Shown in pieces: positions 16,491 through 25,657 of a stretch of 25,812 nucleotides of DNA. Under the pieces are notes generated by a model that saw nothing but the letters and a program-made list of their open reading frames with translations, was not told the DNA's origin and searched no databases. Position numbers and translations under genes: made by a program. The DNA is from Stramenopiles sp. TOSAG23-2 (Eukaryota > Sar). The stretch lies in the NCBI GenBank assembly GCA_900128395.1, contig LT649447.1, positions 1 to 25,812 of the forward strand. The letters are read 5' to 3'. How positions within the stretch are numbered: the stretch's first letter is position 1; every line of letters starts with the position of its first letter.

Positions 16491-17330
16491 TCAGTTTATA
16501 GCCATATATATATATAGATAGATAGATAGATTATATATGTCTATTTAATGTCTAACAACCAATTACAAATAAGAAACAGTAGTTATAATTCTAATAATAA
16601 TATAAATAATAAAAAACGCATAAACGAGATGATCGCACGATCGACGATCGGCGTGTCATGAGAAATGTCTTATTATGGTTTCCCAATGCTATTCCCCTAC
16701 TAATACAGCTTTTAGCTATTGCCAGATTGCACAATGAGGCTTTTATTGTGAATTTAGCTTTTCGCTCAAAAAAAAGGCGTCAACAAAAAACAACTCTAGA
16801 AAAAAACGATGTGTATTATCTTCGAATACAATGCTATACACATACTATTTTTAAAAATCAATAGTGTATCGTTTTAATTATTAGACAGGATCGAGGCTGT
16901 CCCCAAAAAAAAAAGTTAAAAAAAAAAAGTAAAAAAAAAGAGTAAGATATTTTCTCTGACTCTAAATAACTCTCTCACAAAAATCATATATAATACCAGG
17001 TGACGAAATTAGCACATTACTGTACCTGGTCGGTATACTATGATTATTGTAATCCTGGTAATGCTGGACTGCACTAACCAGTATTACACATCATGTGGAT
17101 ATTTGATGGATACATAAACCATATATTATACATAAAACGAATACAAGCATCGTGAAACATATAAAATATTATTTGCTGCGTACAAAGATATACATACATA
17201 CATGTGCGTAGATATATACATCTAGATAAACATATTAACATCTATATATATATATATACCACAATTTTCATTTTTTCATCAATTTGCCAGAGAAATTTAT
17301 AATTTACGTACATACGTATTAGAAAGAAAG
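16491..17330. other. Divergent spacer between LeuA and the broken kinase
   Basis: The stretch holds a TAGA microsatellite near 16515-16530, poly-A tracts around 16900-16940 and two stem-loops near 16995-17087. An open frame at 16658-16864 (68 codons) resembles no family I recognise, and I do not call it a gene. The remainder should contain promoters for both flanking genes. Confidence 0.55.
16995..17087. repeat. Pair of adjacent stem-loops with ACCAGGT/ACCTGGT arms
   Basis: The first stem is ACCAGGT (16995-17001) with ACCTGGT (17024-17030). The second is GTAATCCTGGT (17049-17059) with ACCAGTATTAC (17077-17087), one mismatch. The sequence is GC-richer than its surroundings. It could be a structured RNA or a remnant of a small mobile element. 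Confidence 0.55.
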
Positions 17331-18369
17331 ATGGGAAACGAAATCACAATGTGTGTAGAGCCTGAAAATGAAGCTGCTGAAAGACGTTTTTGGAGAAAAG
17401 AATATCATGGAAATGTTAATTTTATTAATTTTAAAAACAATACAGAATCTGATGTAAACAGTGTGGGAAAATTCAAAGTTGATAATGAAAGTCGATATGA
17501 ACGGATTAACATTGGTGATTTTGGTGTCTTAAACGATGATGATTTTTTAGCAGAGGAAGGTGATCAATTGTCCAACGCAATGGAGGAAGATGTGAAAAGT
17601 AAAATTTCATCTTTGTTTATATCAACCTTTCCATTGTCCATGTTAAATGAACCATCAAGACAAAAAATTTTAGGTTTAATGTAATGATTGATAGGAATGG
17701 ATATGCAAAAGTAATCGATTTAGGATTTGCAAGAATATTGAAATCTGGGGAACGCACGTACACCTTCTTAGGCACTCCAGAAATGTAATGATTGATAGGA
17801 ATGGATATGCAAAAGTAATCGATTTAGGATTTGCAAGAATATTGAAATCTGGGGAACGCACGTACACCTTCTTAGGCACTCCAGATTATATGGCACCGGA
17901 AATCATACGTCGTATGGGTTATGGATTTAGTGTTGATTATTTTGCATTAGGAGTTTTAATATTTGAAAAAATACATGGATATTCATTATTTAGTGATAAA
18001 GGAAAGCATCGTAATCAAAGTCATTTGTTTCAACATTGTGTTGAATGGGGTCAAGATGAGAAAAAACAACAATTGAAACAATTAAACAAAGTAGATCCAG
18101 ATGCGGTCGATATTATACTACAATTGACGCAAAGAAATGAAAATCGTAGATTAGGAGCAGGACGAGGTGCAAAAATAATTAAAGAACATCCATTTTTTTC
18201 GAATTCAATTGATTTTGAGGACTTACGAAAAGGAAAATATAAGCCAGCAAAAGATATATGGATACCACCATCCGATATGAAGAAAGTTATTAATAACTTT
18301 AGGAAAAAATATCGATATCAAGCACCAGAGGAATATGATGGTGATAATAATTGGTGTAAACATTGGTGA
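17331..18369 (+). pseudogene. Second PKG-like kinase, missing cyclic-nucleotide domains and kinase N-lobe
   Basis: The 5' part (17331-17684, 117 aa) starts MGNEITMC, a myristoylation-type N-terminus, and ends FPLSMLNEPSRQKILGLM, which resembles the helix leading into the first cyclic-nucleotide domain of the intact kinase (FKELDTDSQEKMLDAM). It then hits TAA. From 17788 the sequence resumes as a kinase C-lobe: MIDRNGYAKVIDLGFARI (DLG instead of DFG), FLGTPDYMAPEII, VDYFALGVLIFE and RRLGAGRGAKIIKEHPFF, ending DNNWCKHW. Everything between is absent: the binding domains, glycine loop, catalytic Lys and HRDLKPEN. Compared with the intact paralogue this is about 1.3-1.5 kb. The two parts are in different frames and are joined by a 104-bp tandem duplication. 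It is either a real pseudogene or a mis-joined assembly of a functional gene. Confidence 0.8.
17678..17885. repeat. Perfect abutting 104-bp tandem duplication in broken kinase
   Basis: Positions 17678-17781 and 17782-17885 are identical. The unit starts AATGTAATGATTG, exactly at the point where the N-terminal part is joined to the C-lobe, so the duplicated block includes the deletion junction. The first copy ends in ATG TAA. Confidence 0.93.
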
Positions 18370-18905
18370 ATATTGATGAAAAATGTGAAAATAAGCATTA
18401 AATAAAACGAAAAAAATATAATAAAACCGAAAAACGGTACACCAGAGGAATATGATGGTGATAATAATTGGTGTAAACATTGGTGAATATTGATTTGAAA
18501 AGTGTGAAAATAAGCATAAATAAAACGAAAAAAATATATAATAAAACCGAAAAACGGTAAAAGAAATGTGAGAGGAAGAAAACTTTAATGTGTGATGTGT
18601 GTGTCTTTTTAAAAATACAATGTGTTGTGTGGGGCAAATTGAAACATACGAAAGCGTATATATATATATTAAAAATATAAAAATTATTATATATATATAA
18701 AAAATTCTCTTTTATTGGTGTAAACATTGGTGAATATTGATTTGAAAAGTGTGAAAATAAGCATAAATAAAACGAAAAAAATATATAATAAAACCGAAAA
18801 ACGGTAAAAGAAATGTGAGAGGAAGAAAACTTTAATGTGTGATGTGTGTGTCTTTTTAAAAATACAATATGTTGTGTGGGGCAAATTGAAACTATACGAA
18901 AGCGT
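18323..18905. repeat. Three partial copies of the kinase 3' end and UTR
   Basis: The last codons and UTR of the broken kinase occur at 18323-18439, again from 18440 to about 18700, and a third time at about 18715-18905. The copies differ by small changes: GATGAAAAATG against GATTTGAAAAGTG, GCATTAAAT against GCATAAAT, ACAATGTG against ACAATATG and one T indel. Such differences look allelic or reflect duplications with time to diverge. A small hairpin, ATACG-AAAG-CGTAT, is kept in the last two copies. Confidence 0.88.
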
Positions 18906-19034
18906 ATATATTATTAATGATATTAAAAATTATTATATTGAAATATAAAATATTTTTTTTACGGCTTCGTATATTTTTTTAAAAATATCTTTTTATATAT
19001 TTTTCAAAATACTCTCTATCATAATAGAATACTG

Positions 19035-19331
19035 AAAAAAAATCATTTTTGAGGCAATCCATATTTTGCATACAAACTTATTTGTGCAATACTTGCAGCT
19101 AAGCCGGCTAAATTTGGACCCCATACATAAGCATCATCAATGACGAAGAACCCGTAACTACTCCAACAAACACAATTGATAAAAAAAAAATCATTTTTGA
19201 GGCAATCCATATTTTGCATACAAACTTATTTGTGCAATACTTGCAGCTAAGCCGGCTAAATTTGGACCCCATACATAAGCATCATCAATGACGAAGAACC
19301 CGTAACTACTCCAACAAACACAATTGATAAA
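19035..19331. repeat. 149-bp tandem duplication of SWEET gene 3' end (148-bp offset)
   Basis: Positions 19035-19183 and 19183-19331 match. The unit holds the last ~45 codons and the TGA stop of the SWEET gene (minus strand). The distal copy lies past the stop, so the protein is unaffected. Confidence 0.92.
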
Positions 19332-20108
19332 TGTTGCTAATGTAAATGCAACTGGTAAACTATTAGTATTTTCATCATCAATAACTGTTTTAATAGCTCC
19401 TAATGGCCCTCCAAACATAGTTGCGACAATACCACAACCAAAGATTCCAATTGTATCAATAGCAGCAGCAGTATCCATTGTAGTAGCAACACTTATACAA
19501 AAGCCAATACCAGCAACAACGCCGCCATAATATGGGATCATATTTTTTTGCGTATATAAACTATATGTATATGTATAATAAGCACCAAAGAAAAATCCTG
19601 AAATATTTGGTAATATAATAGTTGGATCTCCTTTAAGCATGCCGTATATAACCCATAAGGCCCCATTCACTGTCATAGCTGCATATGGAATTGGACTTAC
19701 ATCTCCTGTGCTTTTATCAGTCTTAAATTGTTTCATAGCTGCTAAAGGTGCTAAAAAAACAAATTGACATGCAATTGGAGGAGCAACTTTGAGAAAAGTT
19801 ACAATAGATGCAGGGAGTGCAACACTTGAAGTTGCCGTGACAGGGGATATTGCTGTTATTGGTAAAGAACCACATGCTGCCAATGTTGAGTTATTGAAGG
19901 TAAATAAGTTTGATATTGAGGACGAGGAAAGTTGTTGTATATGTTCGTCTTCTTCCTTATCCAAGAAACATATCTTTTTATTATTATTACAACTATTATC
20001 TATTAATTTATTATAATTTGCAACAGCAGCTTTATAATTCAATTTACTTTTTGCATGTTTAATGAAAGAACGCTTTGTCGTTGTTTTTAATATCGTAGAT
20101 AAAAACAT
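19191..20108 (-). CDS. SWEET-family (MtN3/saliva) sugar transporter with N-terminal extension
   Basis: SWEET proteins are seven-helix uniporters moving sugars down their gradient across plasma or organelle membranes. The conserved core is residues about 96-300 of 305. The first triple-helix bundle has FLAPLAAMKQF, STGDVSPIPYAAM, VNGALWVIYG and ILPNISGFFFGAYYTYTY. The second has GPLGAIKTVI, NTNSLPVAFTLATFINCVCW and GPNLAGLAASIAQISLY. The paired Trp and Asn of the sugar pocket are present (Trp152/Asn168 and Trp266/Asn283 by position). Typical SWEETs begin almost at the first helix. Here about 95 residues precede it, starting MFLSTILKTTTKRSFIKHAK, which is basic and could be an organelle-targeting signal (inference). 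The start lies only 105 bp downstream of the kinesin stop, on the same strand. Confidence 0.88.
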   Translation of the reverse strand: MFLSTILKTTTKRSFIKHAKSKLNYKAAVANYNKLIDNSCNNNKKICFLDKEEDEHIQQLSSSSISNLFTFNNSTLAACGSLPITAISPVTATSSVALPASIVTFLKVAPPIACQFVFLAPLAAMKQFKTDKSTGDVSPIPYAAMTVNGALWVIYGMLKGDPTIILPNISGFFFGAYYTYTYSLYTQKNMIPYYGGVVAGIGFCISVATTMDTAAAIDTIGIFGCGIVATMFGGPLGAIKTVIDDENTNSLPVAFTLATFINCVCWSSYGFFVIDDAYVWGPNLAGLAASIAQISLYAKYGLPQK

Positions 20109-20213
20109 AATTATTGTACTTTTCCTCGCTAAATATTGTTGATATTTAAATGTATTTGTTGTTCTTTTTTAATGTTTGGTATATTTTCCTATATTTCAAT
20201 CTGTTTATTCTTT

Positions 20214-23200
20214 TTATTCTTTTTGTATTTTTAATTCCAGTTGTGTTAATAATTTCATTTGCTCCAATTGTCGTTTTAAATCATTGTTTTGCACTTTGTA
20301 TTTCTCCCCATCATCATCTGCATTGCCACCACTGTTGCGAATACGAGTTTTTAACTTTTGAACTTGTTTTCCTAAATCTTCCATAACAATTTTATTTTCC
20401 TCTGACATAATACGTTCTTGTATCAATGAATTTTCTAAATTTTCAACGTTAATTCTGTACATCTCTTCTTCTGTCATTGTAACAATTTCATTGGTTTCTT
20501 TTTTGCTAAATTTTAAAGGGTTGTCGTGCTTGCTGCCTATGGGAGCACCGTATACTTCAACTTCTACTGATTCTTTGGATAATACATGGCAAAAACTTGG
20601 TGTAATTTTTTTCTCAAATAAAAATGTTGATTTTGGAAAGGATGGATTTTTCGTTTCTTTTCCACATGCTTCTGTTTTGAATATTTCATGCCTATCCGTG
20701 CCATCATCATCGTCGTGATCATCCATTGATGATGGAAATTTAAATTGTGCATATACATTGCTACACATTTCTTCTGGCAATGATTGTGCAGATATTATAT
20801 GCACATTAAATTTAAACAATTGATTTGTAAAATCTTTAATATTTTTCTCCCCTTCGTCATGAATACTATTTAATTGTAAATCAAGTTCATTGACTGAAAT
20901 TGGTGCAATCTTTATACTAATTGATCCACAATTATTACCACGATAATCAATTAATGGTATTGTATCTTCAAAATCTAAAAAGTATGATAATGAGTCTAAA
21001 TATATTAATGATCGTCCTAGTAATTGATGTTGCATGTAATCACTAAATGGATCTTTCGTTTTACTATATTTAATTTTCATTGTTGATATCGATTTACGCT
21101 TGTTTGATTTCGTATCAACTGTATACATATATTCATTATACATTTGTCGCATTAAATGTAAACGAAGTATAAATTTATCATGGTTCCATACCACTGGTAT
21201 ATTATGTTTCTTCTTTTTTGAACTTGATGGTTGCATCAATTCAATGTATACATCATTATCAAAAACTTTCAATTGAAAATCTAAATTTTTTTTATCAAAT
21301 ATATTTAAATATGTCTTTCCCTCGACAAGTAATGGCAAGATGCTGTATAATTTTGTTAATAAATTGTTAAATCTACGTTTATACAAATCGCATTTCGTAC
21401 TTTCAGTTTTGTGATATGTCAACTCATCCTCTAATCTTTTTTCCAAACGCTTCCTTCGCGTGCGTATCTTTTCAGCTTCTATTCCTTTTGCTGAACTTAA
21501 TTTTACTTTACCTTCGTTGATCATAAATTCAATTTTATCCATTTTTTCTCCAATTTCATTTACTTTAGTTTCAAAAACTTCAATGTCCTTTAAGCCTGCC
21601 TTAGTATATTTTGCAAGATCTTCATCAAATAATTCTTTTATGGCGTAATACCAATCGTAATTTGTATTATTCTTCGAAATGTCATTATTGCTTTCTTTTT
21701 CCTCTTTGGCTTGTTTCTTTCCCTTCTTTTTTCCTTTTATAGCTGCTTCTTCAGGCTCTGGTATTTGTACTAAAAATACTACATCATTGCCTAAAATTAA
21801 ACGATCGTTATGCTTTAATCTTGGTGGAATTGCTTTGCGTGGAATTGCCCCAGGTGTTTTCGGTGGCTCATATAGTGTAATCAATTTACCATTAACATGT
21901 GATTTACTTTCTAAACCATTTAGAAATATTAAATACCCTTTGTCATTTTTAATAGTACAATGTTCATTATCGACTTTTAATCCATTCATACTTATGTCAC
22001 AACTTTTACTTGTATTACTTGTACCTTTCAGACCAATTGTTGTTTCGCCTTTCGGTAATAAATATATAAATTTGTTTGATATATTTATTGCATCTTTATG
22101 TAAACTTATTAAATGTGGTGTACGAGATAAAATATGTTCATTGATACTATCTGACAAGCCATACTTAAACAATACATCAATTTGTTTTTGTATCCTCTCA
22201 TTAGATATTTTGCTTTTTTCCTCATCAAGTGTATTTAACTCGTCTAACCATGATACATCTTCTTCCATTTGCGTATTTAATTTAGATTTATATAATTCTA
22301 ATTTTAATATTTTTTCACGTTTATCTAATGCATTTTTTGCTTTTTCCTCTATCGTTAAATTGCCAAATTTACTTTCCCCTGTTTCACTACTTTCTTCATC
22401 ATCTTCATTGTTGCTCCCGCCATCTTTCGTCTCTATTTCTTGTTTTAATTTTTTTTCCGTCGTATTTAACTCTTTCATTAAATAGATCATTTCAGCATTT
22501 AAACCTTTAATCATTCTATATGTTTTATTTTTATTTGGCACGGCACGATTACGTATAAATCGAACGTTCGACAAGAACGTCAACGTATTAAATGTTTCTA
22601 AATAATTCAAATTGGATGGTGCAATCGTACCAAATACATATGTATGGCTATTACCACCAAAACAATTTTTTATAATCTTAGTCAATGTTGAATTACGATA
22701 TGGAACTGGCAATGGTTTATGTGCATTAACAGTATTGTTTTGCGATATAATTTTCACAACATGTTGAAATGAATTTATGGATGTATTGACATTTGTTTGG
22801 CTAAACATTTTATCTGTCTCTGCATCAATTAATTTGCCACCACGATCACTGCCAGCTAAATCAATTATACTGATTGTGCTACTTAATTCATCTATATTCA
22901 TGAAATAATCTTCATCTGTTTCAATATCTAACTCTGTATTTTCAATGATTTTTGTAAAATTGATCTCTACTATTGTATGTTTACGTGTATGGTCATTTAA
23001 ATGTTTCATTGTATAAATTGTTTGAATTTGTCGTCCACGATTTATCATAGCATTTAAACTGCTTACATCATTCACACATGTTTTCGTTAAATTTTTGATA
23101 TATAATCCATGTCTAGGATGTTGTTTTGTTTTTAAACTATTGACATTATCATCACTATTGTTATAATTAGTATTGCTAATGATGTTATCTGGATTTAATA

Positions 23201-23819
23201 AATCAATAATATTTTCATCATATATCTCATACATGGAAACTTCTACTACAAACCTTGTCAATAAATATCTATCTTTCCCACGACCTTTTCCTTTTTCTTT
23301 GTTAATGCGATCAAACATATCATTGGATAGGTTAGATATGAGACCTGGTGTATTCTTAGCTCCATTCAATGTATACGATTTACCACTACCAGTTTCTCCA
23401 TATGCTAAAATATTGATATTATAACCATTAAACATATTTTCAATAACGTTTGAACCAAAGTTTGCATCTTTCCATATAGTATTTTGCGTTGCATATGATG
23501 GTGCAGTTTTTGGTACAAAAGAATTGAATACTTTATTAAATGTAAAGTTTTGAAACGTATTGTCCTGCACATTCTTTAAACGTACCGTATTTGGCATTTG
23601 TGATTTATTATCATTATCATTCACTTTACTGTTACTTTTTTGGCCACTACTGCTTTTATTTTTATTATTATTATTATTTACTTCTTCTACGTTTCTTAAT
23701 TGTATAATACATTTCACACCTTCTTTAATTTCCTTGTTTTTCTCCATATCGACTTCATAATCATATGCATATGGTCGCACACGTATGTATACTTGTACTT
23801 TATTGTGTGCATTATCCAT
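20214..23819 (-). CDS. Kinesin-3 (KIF1/Unc-104-like) motor with FHA domain and divergent motor motifs
   Basis: The 1201-residue protein has an N-terminal kinesin motor (1 to about 430): VYIRVRPY, P-loop GETGSGKSYTL (141-151), switch I NDHTRKH (275-281), switch II DLAGSDRGGKL (320-330), VPYRNSTLTKIIKNCFGG and TIAPSNLNYLETFNTLTF. A neck coil, the kinesin-3 linker TPHLISLHKDAINISNKFIY and an FHA domain (about 590-690) follow. After a Lys-rich stretch come coiled coil and a KIF1-type middle region, and a final short coil (after 1110). Kinesin-3 motors carry vesicles toward microtubule plus ends, or work in cilia. No PH domain is evident at the C-terminus, so the cargo link differs from KIF1A. Switch I departs from SSRSH (HTRKH here) and switch II has Asp for the usual Glu. 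The motor also contains Asn/Lys-rich insertions at 47-70 and 213-230. Confidence 0.9.
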   Translation of the reverse strand: MDNAHNKVQVYIRVRPYAYDYEVDMEKNKEIKEGVKCIIQLRNVEEVNNNNNKNKSSSGQKSNSKVNDNDNKSQMPNTVRLKNVQDNTFQNFTFNKVFNSFVPKTAPSYATQNTIWKDANFGSNVIENMFNGYNINILAYGETGSGKSYTLNGAKNTPGLISNLSNDMFDRINKEKGKGRGKDRYLLTRFVVEVSMYEIYDENIIDLLNPDNIISNTNYNNSDDNVNSLKTKQHPRHGLYIKNLTKTCVNDVSSLNAMINRGRQIQTIYTMKHLNDHTRKHTIVEINFTKIIENTELDIETDEDYFMNIDELSSTISIIDLAGSDRGGKLIDAETDKMFSQTNVNTSINSFQHVVKIISQNNTVNAHKPLPVPYRNSTLTKIIKNCFGGNSHTYVFGTIAPSNLNYLETFNTLTFLSNVRFIRNRAVPNKNKTYRMIKGLNAEMIYLMKELNTTEKKLKQEIETKDGGSNNEDDEESSETGESKFGNLTIEEKAKNALDKREKILKLELYKSKLNTQMEEDVSWLDELNTLDEEKSKISNERIQKQIDVLFKYGLSDSINEHILSRTPHLISLHKDAINISNKFIYLLPKGETTIGLKGTSNTSKSCDISMNGLKVDNEHCTIKNDKGYLIFLNGLESKSHVNGKLITLYEPPKTPGAIPRKAIPPRLKHNDRLILGNDVVFLVQIPEPEEAAIKGKKKGKKQAKEEKESNNDISKNNTNYDWYYAIKELFDEDLAKYTKAGLKDIEVFETKVNEIGEKMDKIEFMINEGKVKLSSAKGIEAEKIRTRRKRLEKRLEDELTYHKTESTKCDLYKRRFNNLLTKLYSILPLLVEGKTYLNIFDKKNLDFQLKVFDNDVYIELMQPSSSKKKKHNIPVVWNHDKFILRLHLMRQMYNEYMYTVDTKSNKRKSISTMKIKYSKTKDPFSDYMQHQLLGRSLIYLDSLSYFLDFEDTIPLIDYRGNNCGSISIKIAPISVNELDLQLNSIHDEGEKNIKDFTNQLFKFNVHIISAQSLPEEMCSNVYAQFKFPSSMDDHDDDDGTDRHEIFKTEACGKETKNPSFPKSTFLFEKKITPSFCHVLSKESVEVEVYGAPIGSKHDNPLKFSKKETNEIVTMTEEEMYRINVENLENSLIQERIMSEENKIVMEDLGKQVQKLKTRIRNSGGNADDDGEKYKVQNNDLKRQLEQMKLLTQLELKIQKE

Positions 23820-23858
23820 GGTGTAATATATATTATAGTTCTATATTCTTGATTGTTC

Positions 23859-24028
23859 GTCTATGTATCAATCTTTCTCTGATTCTATGGCAATACATTT
23901 GTGCACTTTTCTCTTTCCTGGCTTTGTCAATATATATATATATGTCTATGTATCAATCTTTCTCTGATTCTATGGCAATACATTTGTGCACTTTTCTCTT
24001 TCCTGGCTTTGTCAATATATATATATAT
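23859..24028. repeat. Perfect abutting 85-bp tandem duplication upstream of kinesin
   Basis: Positions 23859-23943 and 23944-24028 are identical, each ending in a TA run. The block starts 39 bp upstream of the kinesin ATG (minus strand), so it duplicates presumed leader or promoter sequence. Confidence 0.92.
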
Positions 24029-24862
24029 TATAATTATTGCTTTTTCCATTATTTTTTTCCTAACGGCTTGTCTTCTTCTTTCGTCATCATCGTCTCGCAA
24101 AAATTATCAAGACTCCAAATTACATTAACACAGCAGGTGTTATAATATTACCTCCTCTCCGACCTGGGCACCTGGTATAATAATTGGATAACAATACAAA
24201 ATGGAAACCTCCAAATGTGTGATTATTATGATGAATCTAAATCCAGAAGAAAAATCAGAAAAAATCAAAAAAAAAATTTGATAGGCATAATTTTAATAGT
24301 CTGATTATTATAGTTGTTTTAATATGGTGAAAGTGACACATGGTGCCATGCCCCAGGCAGAGTTTGGTATTATGTGTACACCTAGCAAGGACACACGCCG
24401 TAGGCGTGTGTACAGTCAAATTAAGGAAGAAAAAGAAGAAAAGGAAAAAGAAGGGGAAAAAGAAGAGATTGTTAATGGTATATATATACTAATTGAATGG
24501 AGATTTGTGAACTGGAGTATGCTAATTTACAATATTCCTTTAATTTTTATATGTTTTTCTACCTGCTATTCCATTATAAATTTATTTACATCGTCAATTT
24601 TTAAATTTTGATTAAAAATTTCCGAAACACAGCATAAGTGTCAATCATCGTTAAAAATTGTAAAAATTCAAAATATAGGATCCAAAAAATGAGATTTAAA
24701 TTGAATAATTTTAATCCTATTGTTATTAGTTATAATTTTTATTTTTCGTTGTTTTATTTATTATTTCCCATTGTTATTAGTTATAATTTATACTATACCA
24801 TGAAAAAATTATGATATGATACACCAACTTATATACATATACATATATATGCAAACAAAATC
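24029..24862. other. Divergent spacer between kinesin and zinc-ribbon gene
   Basis: No convincing gene is present. A frame at 24324-24611 (95 codons) starts with a GC-richer, arginine-rich stretch and ends in hydrophobic AT-rich sequence. I cannot tie it to a family. The spacer also has a perfect hairpin at 24391-24411, a stretch with ACCTGGGCACCTGGTATAATA near 24163-24182 and a 20-bp repeat (ATTGTTATTAGTTATAATTT) near 24719 and 24770. Confidence 0.5.
24391..24411. repeat. Perfect hairpin, 9-bp arms and 3-nt loop
   Basis: ACACACGCC, GTA, GGCGTGTGT. It is GC-rich against an AT-rich background. It is not followed by a T run, so it is not an obvious terminator. Confidence 0.65.
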
Positions 24863-25657
24863 ATGAATCGTTTTATAATGAAAAACGCACCACCACTAAC
24901 TAAAAAGAGTGCACAAACAAATACAAGAACCACTGCAAAGAATGGCGCTGCAAAAAATCGTGCAACACAGTTAGAAAGAACAACTTTACATGAGGATATC
25001 TTAAGCCACATTAAACGCAATTTACCGAAGCCACAAGCAGATGGAAGACTAAAAATGCATAGTAAGGAAGAAAGGGCCTTGCAGTTTTTACCTGGAGATA
25101 GAAAACGGTCACGAACAAAGATGAATAAATTACTAAAAGACAATTACGATGAAAATAATTTAATAGATGATTTTCCATCCCTACCATATATTAATATACC
25201 ACGCATTAAATATGCGCAACTATATGTTGATAATGTTCTTATCTTTCCTGATGAAGACGTACAAAAAATATTTTTGGAATTAAACGACGTCATTGTTTTG
25301 ATTCCTGAAATAAGCGCAAGGACGTATATGTTAACCCAGGATCGATACAAAAAGTCCAACGGTGTTTTAGTTTGTTGCCCAAAATGCAATACAAATAGTA
25401 ATGTGAAACCTGTTGGATTTGCAAGACATACATTTCGAGTTTATGATATCAATGCAGTCTACAATGCTATAACGTATGAATATAAATGCCAGAGATGCAA
25501 AAAAGTAAATGATTCTACAAGTGGAAGTAGCGGAAGTAATATGCTTGGTGGTAGTATATATACTACATCAAAGTTTACGTCCATAACAATAGTCGAAAAC
25601 TATGTTATATCGAAGCTTTGTGTGAGTACAAAATTAATAAAAAAAAATAAGATGTAA
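24863..25657 (+). CDS. Zinc-ribbon protein, possibly transposase-associated; probably 3' incomplete
   Basis: The 264-residue frame starts with a basic Lys/Arg/Thr-rich region, then an acidic middle, and a four-cysteine zinc ribbon: CCPKCNTNSN about residue 170, then YKCQRCKK some 35 residues later. Between the cysteine pairs lies GFARHTFRVYDINAVYNAI, which resembles the zinc ribbon next to transposase-like proteins of the KDZ/Zisupton kind, where a GF-R-P-RRVYDL motif precedes the second CxxC. That link is from memory and tentative. The frame ends in low-complexity residues. A good 5' splice-site match, GTGAGT at 25622-25627, sits just after the codons for SKLC, so an intron may begin there and the last 12 residues may be intronic. 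The start could also be the ATG at 24878. Confidence 0.5.
   Translation: MNRFIMKNAPPLTKKSAQTNTRTTAKNGAAKNRATQLERTTLHEDILSHIKRNLPKPQADGRLKMHSKEERALQFLPGDRKRSRTKMNKLLKDNYDENNLIDDFPSLPYINIPRIKYAQLYVDNVLIFPDEDVQKIFLELNDVIVLIPEISARTYMLTQDRYKKSNGVLVCCPKCNTNSNVKPVGFARHTFRVYDINAVYNAITYEYKCQRCKKVNDSTSGSSGSNMLGGSIYTTSKFTSITIVENYVISKLCVSTKLIKKNKM

Noticed and set aside
16658-16864. 68-codon frame with a hydrophobic start and basic end
   Set aside because: No family resemblance, no supporting context, and length expected by chance; kept only as a note in the spacer entry.
17678-17885. Tandem duplication acting as an intron that splicing removes
   Set aside because: Exact removal of one copy needs AGGT in the unit; none is present here or in the units at 1900 and 14397.
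21679-22485. 268-codon plus-strand frame opposite the kinesin
   Set aside because: It is the antisense shadow of the kinesin FHA and coil region; Ser/Leu/Phe-rich with no motif.
24324-24611. 95-codon frame with Arg-rich start and Lys/Glu run
   Set aside because: The N-terminal part is GC-richer but the end is random-looking hydrophobic sequence; could be a mobile-element remnant, not enough to call a gene.
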